DNA from: CAZEHS01 sp964424355
GTDB taxonomy: Bacteria; Bacillota; Clostridia; Peptostreptococcales; Acidaminobacteraceae
Length of the DNA: 64,000 nt
Reading direction: 5' to 3'
Assembly: GCA_964424355.1 (NCBI GenBank)
Contig: CAYRIO010000004.1
Location: 1 to 64,000, forward strand
The notes under the pieces were generated by a model that was given only the letters and a program-made list of their open reading frames with translations, was not told where the DNA came from and did not search any database. Shown here piece by piece: positions 59,506-64,000 of this stretch; position 1 is the stretch's first letter; the number at the start of each line of letters is the position of its first letter. Position numbers and translations under genes: made by a program.

Positions 59506-60275
59506 ACATCCTGGACCGGATCATTGAGAAAAAGACAGCAAAGCTTCCTGAAATCAAACGGATTTCCGCTCATTTAAATGAAAGAACCCGGCCGCACTAC
59601 AGCTTGAAGCAGCGACTTCGAGAAAATCCAAACCTCTCCGTGATTGCCGAAATCAAACGGGGCTCCCCCTCTTTGGGGCTGTTCGCCCCGAATCTGGATA
59701 TCACAGCCAAGGCGCTTGCCTACCAGGCCCACGGGGCCAGCGCTGTTTCCATTCTTACCGACGAGCACTTTCACGGCAGTTATGAGGATCTGGAAACCCT
59801 CGCTCCCCTGCTCCAACTCCCCATCCTCGCTAAGGATTTCATCATCGATGCTTCCCAAATCGCAGTGGCCCACGCTGCCGGCGCCGATGTGATCCTCTTG
59901 ATTGCCGCAGTCCTGAGCCCCGATCAGATCCGCACCCTGGCTGAAGCGGCTGCGCAGAAGGGGATGGAGGTGATCCTGGAGCTCCACGACGTGGATGAAC
60001 TGCCACTGGACAGCATTCCCGATGGGGTCATTCTGGGGTTGAACAACCGGAACCTTAAAACCTTCGAGGTTGCCATCACTAACGGACTTCGCCAGATCCA
60101 TCGGCTGAAGGATACCGGGGCCCCGATCATTGCCGAAAGCGGAATTCATACCGCTGAACAGGCACAGCTGCTCAGTGAGGCCGGTTTCTCGGGCCTGCTG
60201 ATCGGTGAGAGCCTGATCCGAAGCGGCAATTCAAAAAATCTGCTTGAAGCGTTCTCTCAAATTCTCCGGAGGTGA
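59502..60275 (+). CDS. trpC: Indole-3-glycerol-phosphate synthase
   Basis: 257 residues. N-terminal ILDRIIEKKTAKLPEIK, the catalytic Lys in VIAEIKRGSPSLG (~51), LTDEHFHGSYEDLE, ILAKDFIIDASQI and GLNNRNLKTFEV. Closes the indole ring from CdRP. A monofunctional form, with trpF separate. Confidence 0.97.
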   Translation: MNILDRIIEKKTAKLPEIKRISAHLNERTRPHYSLKQRLRENPNLSVIAEIKRGSPSLGLFAPNLDITAKALAYQAHGASAVSILTDEHFHGSYEDLETLAPLLQLPILAKDFIIDASQIAVAHAAGADVILLIAAVLSPDQIRTLAEAAAQKGMEVILELHDVDELPLDSIPDGVILGLNNRNLKTFEVAITNGLRQIHRLKDTGAPIIAESGIHTAEQAQLLSEAGFSGLLIGESLIRSGNSKNLLEAFSQILRR

Positions 60276-60279
60276 TCCT

Positions 60280-60882
60280 ATGACGCGGATTAAAATATGT
60301 GGCATCAGGGATCTAGCCACCGCAAAGGCTTCCCTTGCCTGTGGTGCCGATTATCTGGGATTCGTTTTTGCCGGTGGCAAGCGCCATGTGGAACCGGAAC
60401 AGGTCCGGACCATTCTGAGGGCACTGCCTGCAGAAATCAGCACGGTGGGGGTTTTCCTGAACCAGCCTCCCCAGGAAGTGGCTGAATTTGCCCGACAGTC
60501 CGGCATCACCCATATTCAGCTCCACGGGGAGGAAAAACCGGAAGACTACCGGTTCATCGGCCTTCCCATCATCAAGGCAATCCCTGTGACACCGGAAGGG
60601 GCCATTCTGGATACCGATTTATCGGGCAGCCGCTTCGGTTTGCTGGATACCCGGATTCCCGGCCGGACCGGGGGCACAGGTACCCCCTTCAACTGGTATG
60701 CAGCCTGCAAGCAGATCCCGCCAATCCCTTGCTTCCTGGCTGGCGGTCTGACACCGGGAAACGTCCGGGAAGCCATTGAGACCTTATCCCCCTTTGCGGT
60801 GGATGTCAGTTCCGGTGTGGAGACAAACGGCGTCAAGAATCCTGAACTGATTCGTCAGTTCATTGAAGAAATCAGGAGGTAA
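60280..60882 (+). CDS. trpF: Phosphoribosylanthranilate isomerase
   Basis: 200 residues, small TIM barrel. Cys7 in RIKICGIRD and an Asp in FGLLDTRIPGRTGGTGTPFNW are the catalytic pair; FLAGGLTPGNVREAI and AVDVSSGVETNGVKN are the phosphate loops. Start at 60280 after GGAGG; overlapping upstream start rejected. Confidence 0.97.
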   Translation: MTRIKICGIRDLATAKASLACGADYLGFVFAGGKRHVEPEQVRTILRALPAEISTVGVFLNQPPQEVAEFARQSGITHIQLHGEEKPEDYRFIGLPIIKAIPVTPEGAILDTDLSGSRFGLLDTRIPGRTGGTGTPFNWYAACKQIPPIPCFLAGGLTPGNVREAIETLSPFAVDVSSGVETNGVKNPELIRQFIEEIRR

Positions 60883-60886
60883 ACCC

Positions 60887-62083
60887 ATGAAAAACACGAA
60901 AAAAACAGGGCGATACGGCCCGTACGGCGGTCAATATGTTCCGGAAACCCTTATTCCTGCCTTACAGGAGCTGGAATCCGCTCTCACCGATGCCCTGGCT
61001 GATCCCACCTTCATGACAGAGTATGAACATTTGCTGGCAACCTACGTCGGCAGGCCCAGTCTGCTGTATGAGGCTAAGAATCTAGGCAAACGTCTGGGCG
61101 GCACCCGGATTTTCCTGAAGCGGGAAGACCTCAACCATACCGGTGCCCATAAGATCAACAACGCCCTGGGCCAAGTCCTTTTGGCCAAACGGATGGGCAA
61201 GACACGAATCATCGCCGAAACCGGGGCCGGTCAGCACGGGGTTGCCACCGCAACGGCCTGTGCCCTGCTTGGTCTGGAGTGCAAGGTCTATATGGGCGAG
61301 GTGGATGTGGCCCGTCAAAAGCTTAATGTGTACAGGATGCAGCTCTTGGGCACAGAGGTCTGTCCGGTGACTTCCGGTTCTAAAACCCTGAAAGATGCCT
61401 GCAACGAAGCGCTTCGGGCATGGATCACAGAAATAGACGATGCTCACTATGTCCTAGGCTCCGCCCTAGGCCCACATCCCTATCCCCTCATGGTGAAGAC
61501 CTTCCAGGATGTGATCGGCCGTGAGGCCCGCAGCCAGGTTCTTGAAATGACCGGACAGCTGCCCGATCTGGTGATGGCTTGTGTCGGAGGCGGCAGTAAC
61601 GCCATTGGCATGTTCAATGCCTTCGTGGCGGACAGCTCCGTTCGCCTGATGGCTGCTGAGGCCGCCGGAAAGGGCCTGGATACCCCCTATCATGCCGCAT
61701 CCCTGATGAAGGGCACCTTCGGCGTTCTCCATGGAGCCGCCATGCCGCTTTTGCAGGATGAAGGGGGGCAAATCATTGAAGCTCACTCTATTTCCGCCGG
61801 CCTGGACTATCCGGGAGTCAGTCCAGAACTCAGTCATTTGAAGGCTAAAGGCCGTTTAGAGTGTGAGGCGGCCACCGATGCGGACGCCCTGCGGTCCTTC
61901 CGGCTGCTGGCAGAAACCGAAGGAATCATCCCCGCGCTGGAAAGCTCCCACGCCATCGCCGTTGCTGAAAAAGTATGCCCGACCCTGCCCCCTGGCAGCA
62001 TTGTACTGATCTGCCTCTCCGGCCGCGGCGACAAGGATGTGGAACAGGTACTTTCAATAGAAGGAGGAAACGCCCATGCATGA
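60887..62083 (+). CDS. trpB: Tryptophan synthase beta chain
   Basis: 398 residues, PLP enzyme. NHTGAHKINNALGQVLLAK holds the PLP lysine (~90), AETGAGQHGVATAT the catalytic glutamate, and VGGGSNAIGMF the phosphate loop. Typical TrpB1 start GRYGPYGGQYVPETL. Condenses indole with serine. AGGAGG before 60887; overlaps trpA by 8 bp. Confidence 0.98.
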   Translation: MKNTKKTGRYGPYGGQYVPETLIPALQELESALTDALADPTFMTEYEHLLATYVGRPSLLYEAKNLGKRLGGTRIFLKREDLNHTGAHKINNALGQVLLAKRMGKTRIIAETGAGQHGVATATACALLGLECKVYMGEVDVARQKLNVYRMQLLGTEVCPVTSGSKTLKDACNEALRAWITEIDDAHYVLGSALGPHPYPLMVKTFQDVIGREARSQVLEMTGQLPDLVMACVGGGSNAIGMFNAFVADSSVRLMAAEAAGKGLDTPYHAASLMKGTFGVLHGAAMPLLQDEGGQIIEAHSISAGLDYPGVSPELSHLKAKGRLECEAATDADALRSFRLLAETEGIIPALESSHAIAVAEKVCPTLPPGSIVLICLSGRGDKDVEQVLSIEGGNAHA

Positions 62084-62855
62084 ACTGACCCAAAAACTCC
62101 TGGATGCCCGGAATGCCGGAAAACCGGCTCTGCTTCCCTACCTCATGGCCGGCGACGGCGGACTGGATAAAACCGCCAACCTCATCGCCTTGTATGAAAA
62201 ATCGGGAGTCGCCGCCATCGAAATCGGCATTCCTTTCTCTGATCCAGTGGCAGACGGACCTGTGATCCAGGCGGCGGGTCTGCGGGCAATGGAGGCAGGG
62301 GTCACCATCCAGAAGGTTCTGGCTTGGATGACGGAGTTGCCAAAGCCTGTGGCGCCGCGGATTGTCATGACCTATCTGAACCCCATCATGCGGATGGGCG
62401 TGGATGCTTTCTTCGACCAGGCCCGCATTGCCAACGTCAGCGCCGTCATCATCCCGGATCTCCCTTTGGAGGAAATGGATCTGTGTGCCGAGGCGGCTGA
62501 GCGAGCCGGTATCCCTATGATTCCCCTCGCCTCTCCTAATACCAGCGGGCAGCGCCTCAACCAGATTCTCACCAAGACCGACGGCTTCATCTATGCCGTC
62601 ACCATCAGCGGCGTCACCGGTGCCCGGAGCGGCCTGCCGGATGCGCTAAAGAACAGGCTGGCTGAGATCCGAAGGGATACGCCCCTGCCGGTGGTTGCGG
62701 GTTTTGGCATCTCCAGCCCGCAGCACGTGGCGGAGCTGAAGCCCTACTGTGATGGCTTTGTCATTGGCTCCCTCTTTGTCGACATGGCCCACCGGGAGGA
62801 TTTTGACGGTATCCGAAGCTTTTTGGCAGATGCAGGGTGTGAATCCGTTGAATAA
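62076..62855 (+). CDS. trpA: Tryptophan synthase alpha chain
   Basis: 259 residues. LLPYLMAGDGGLDKTANL, catalytic Glu in AAIEIGIPFSDPVADGPVIQ and Asp in IIPDLPLEEMD; GFGISSPQHVAEL is the phosphate loop. Splits indole-3-glycerol phosphate and channels indole to TrpB. Last gene of the operon. AGGAGG before the ATG. Confidence 0.97.
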   Translation: MHELTQKLLDARNAGKPALLPYLMAGDGGLDKTANLIALYEKSGVAAIEIGIPFSDPVADGPVIQAAGLRAMEAGVTIQKVLAWMTELPKPVAPRIVMTYLNPIMRMGVDAFFDQARIANVSAVIIPDLPLEEMDLCAEAAERAGIPMIPLASPNTSGQRLNQILTKTDGFIYAVTISGVTGARSGLPDALKNRLAEIRRDTPLPVVAGFGISSPQHVAELKPYCDGFVIGSLFVDMAHREDFDGIRSFLADAGCESVE

Positions 62856-62892
62856 AAAGAGCTGTTCTGGTATTTGCCAGAACAGCTCTTTT
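62854..62892. terminator. Terminator of the trp operon
   Basis: AAAAGAGCTGTTCTGG and CCAGAACAGCTCTTTT form a 16-bp perfect stem with a 6-nt loop and A/T flanks; it also serves the convergent small gene. Confidence 0.93.
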
Positions 62893-62911
62893 GACTGATC
62901 ATCATTCTATT

Positions 62912-63190
62912 TTAGGCCCACAGCTTGGCAAGACCCATGATGCTCCCCCAATGGAATCCCACTTCCAGAACCAGACTCAGTGCGCCGCAAATCGCTCCCA
63001 AAACCAACCATTTGAATGCTTTCTGCTGGCTCCGGTAGGCATCCAGTTCATATTCCCAGGCATAACGGTGTTCACTGGTAAGCAGGCTCTGAACCTCAGG
63101 ATCCGCAACCATGCTCGCAGTCCCGCGGCCGATGCCCCGCCGTTGCTTTTCTATTTCCAGTTGTTTGAGCAGTTCTTGTTTATTCGTCAT
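62912..63190 (-). CDS. Small membrane protein, 92 aa
   Basis: Unrecognised. Residues 1-60 are charged and helical (NKQELLKQLEIEKQRRGIG, YAWEYELDAYRSQQKAFK) and the C-terminus has one hydrophobic segment or hairpin (WLVLGAICGALSLVLEVGF). GGAGGAAGG precedes the ATG at 63190. It probably sits in the membrane with its charged part inside. Confidence 0.65.
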   Translation of the reverse strand: MTNKQELLKQLEIEKQRRGIGRGTASMVADPEVQSLLTSEHRYAWEYELDAYRSQQKAFKWLVLGAICGALSLVLEVGFHWGSIMGLAKLWA

Positions 63191-63374
63191 GCCCTTCCTC
63201 CCCCAAATCAACAGCTGTTCACATTTCTAACATTCGCTGTCCTTTACCCTTTTCCCTGCTACCAGTATAAAGAATCCCACACGACTTTTCATTGTTTTTT
63301 TTTACTTAGCAGGATTTCCACGAAATAAGGAGAATGTAGGACCATAGGTGTTATTCTGCCCGGGAGGTGATTCA

Positions 63375-64000
63375 GTGCACCTGATCAATATGCAGTACAA
63401 AATCTTGGATGTGTTTGAGAAGAACCCGCTTCAAAACATGATGCTCGGATCCGCCATAGAGAATCCGGATGAGATCGTTGTTATCAATGAAGTCATGTGG
63501 AGTCCCCTGTTCACCCGAGAACTGGCGATGGCACTGTTTGACGGATTCATTAATTTGAAAACCCACTCGGAGGATGAGAGCAGCTGTCAGCTGGTCACAG
63601 CTTACCACCAGGGTATGCCCATCGGGAAATACCTCGCCAGCCGGTCGCTTTCGTTCCGAAATCGAATCAACCTCTGCTACGAGTTTCTGAAAGCCATGGT
63701 TTCCTATGATGGATTCCCGCCCTGGATTCAGGATATCCTCATTGATGAGGATCAGATCATCGTCTGGGAAGACCAGCTGCGTTACAACGAACTGCTGATC
63801 CTAAAAACCAGTGACGCAGAATATGCAGGAGAAATCAGTTTTTTTAGGGTTCAGAAAAAAATCTATAAGGTTTTCGCCAAGGTCATCGAAAATTCCGAGG
63901 ATGCCAGCCCGGCGCTCCTCAGCTTTCTTGAAAGGCTTAAAGGGAATTCCGATACGTTGGGTTCTCTCCAAGCAATTTATGACGATTTTCAGAAGGTTTA
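63375..64000 (+). CDS. Unknown protein, 5' part (cut by window edge)
   Basis: GTG start 8 nt after GGGAGGTGA; open for 208 codons to the window end. The translation begins VHLINMQYKILDVFEKNPLQ and includes KYLASRSLSFRNRINLCYEF and PPWIQDILIDEDQIIVWEDQ. The layout of the last part (SFRNRINLCYEFLKAM, then a short strand pair) is faintly kinase-like, but no ATP-loop or catalytic Asp is visible. No confident family. It follows a clean 180-bp promoter region. Confidence 0.7.
   Translation, partial: MHLINMQYKILDVFEKNPLQNMMLGSAIENPDEIVVINEVMWSPLFTRELAMALFDGFINLKTHSEDESSCQLVTAYHQGMPIGKYLASRSLSFRNRINLCYEFLKAMVSYDGFPPWIQDILIDEDQIIVWEDQLRYNELLILKTSDAEYAGEISFFRVQKKIYKVFAKVIENSEDASPALLSFLERLKGNSDTLGSLQAIYDDFQKV

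Overview
The window looks like a chromosome segment of a Gram-positive anaerobe of the Clostridia (order-level guess; no rRNA or marker phylogeny is available). Reasons: T-box leaders in front of valS and the trp operon, a c-di-GMP riboswitch in front of an LPXTG surface protein, phosphate butyryltransferase/butyrate kinase, strong AGGAGG ribosome sites, GTG/TTG starts and many lipoproteins. Base composition is near half G+C, with A+T-rich leaders.

Layout. 1-9 kb: the 5' end of valS with its Val T-box, then small regulators and stress genes (winged-helix regulator, LiaF-like and two PspC proteins, NUDIX, GyrI-like, WYL regulator, HisJ-type phosphatase, PH-domain, glyoxalase-fold and GNAT proteins). 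9-10.6 kb: an MFS exporter and the 3' relic of a second thiolase. 10.7-18.6 kb: a sugar operon on the minus strand (binding protein, two permeases, class II aldolase, ADP-dependent-type sugar kinase, RpiR regulator, D-lyxose isomerase family protein, aldose epimerase). 19-31.5 kb: thiolase, LysR, phosphate butyryltransferase, BKACE enzyme, butyrate kinase, a 6-oxocamphor-hydrolase-like crotonase, htpG, a HEPN/MNT pair, an MFS transporter, a small coupled protein and an SDR. 31.5-41.7 kb: an old-yellow-enzyme-type reductase, two MFS transporters, a FAD reductase, two iron-sulfur electron-transfer proteins and a second LysR. 42-49.5 kb: peptidoglycan-binding protein, tcdA-like gene and a 1,655-residue adhesin. 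50-56 kb: lipoprotein, MATE pump, pepT, class IV aminotransferase, GNAT, S41 protease. 56-63 kb: a complete trpEGDCFBA operon under a Trp T-box. The end holds an unfinished unknown gene.

Main hypothesis. The 19-42 kb block can be read as a pathway that reduces a cyclic or polyhydroxy-aromatic compound to a cyclic 1,3-diketone, opens it hydrolytically with the OCH-like crotonase (all four OCH active-site positions appear conserved), cleaves the resulting 3,5-dioxo acid with the BKACE enzyme and acetyl-CoA, and recovers ATP through thiolase, phosphate butyryltransferase and butyrate kinase. A shared 25-bp dyad (TGCAT-N15-ATGCA around a CGTAWAATTC core) lies upstream of the OCH-like gene, the SDR operon, the MFS/reductase operon and the second LysR gene, which suggests one regulon. 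Phloroglucinol- or resorcinol-type substrates fit best, but the substrate is inferred, not shown.

Four copies of a ~110-bp palindromic element sit between genes from 21 to 30 kb. Two near-identical terminators and the thiolase relic point to past rearrangement in the same area.
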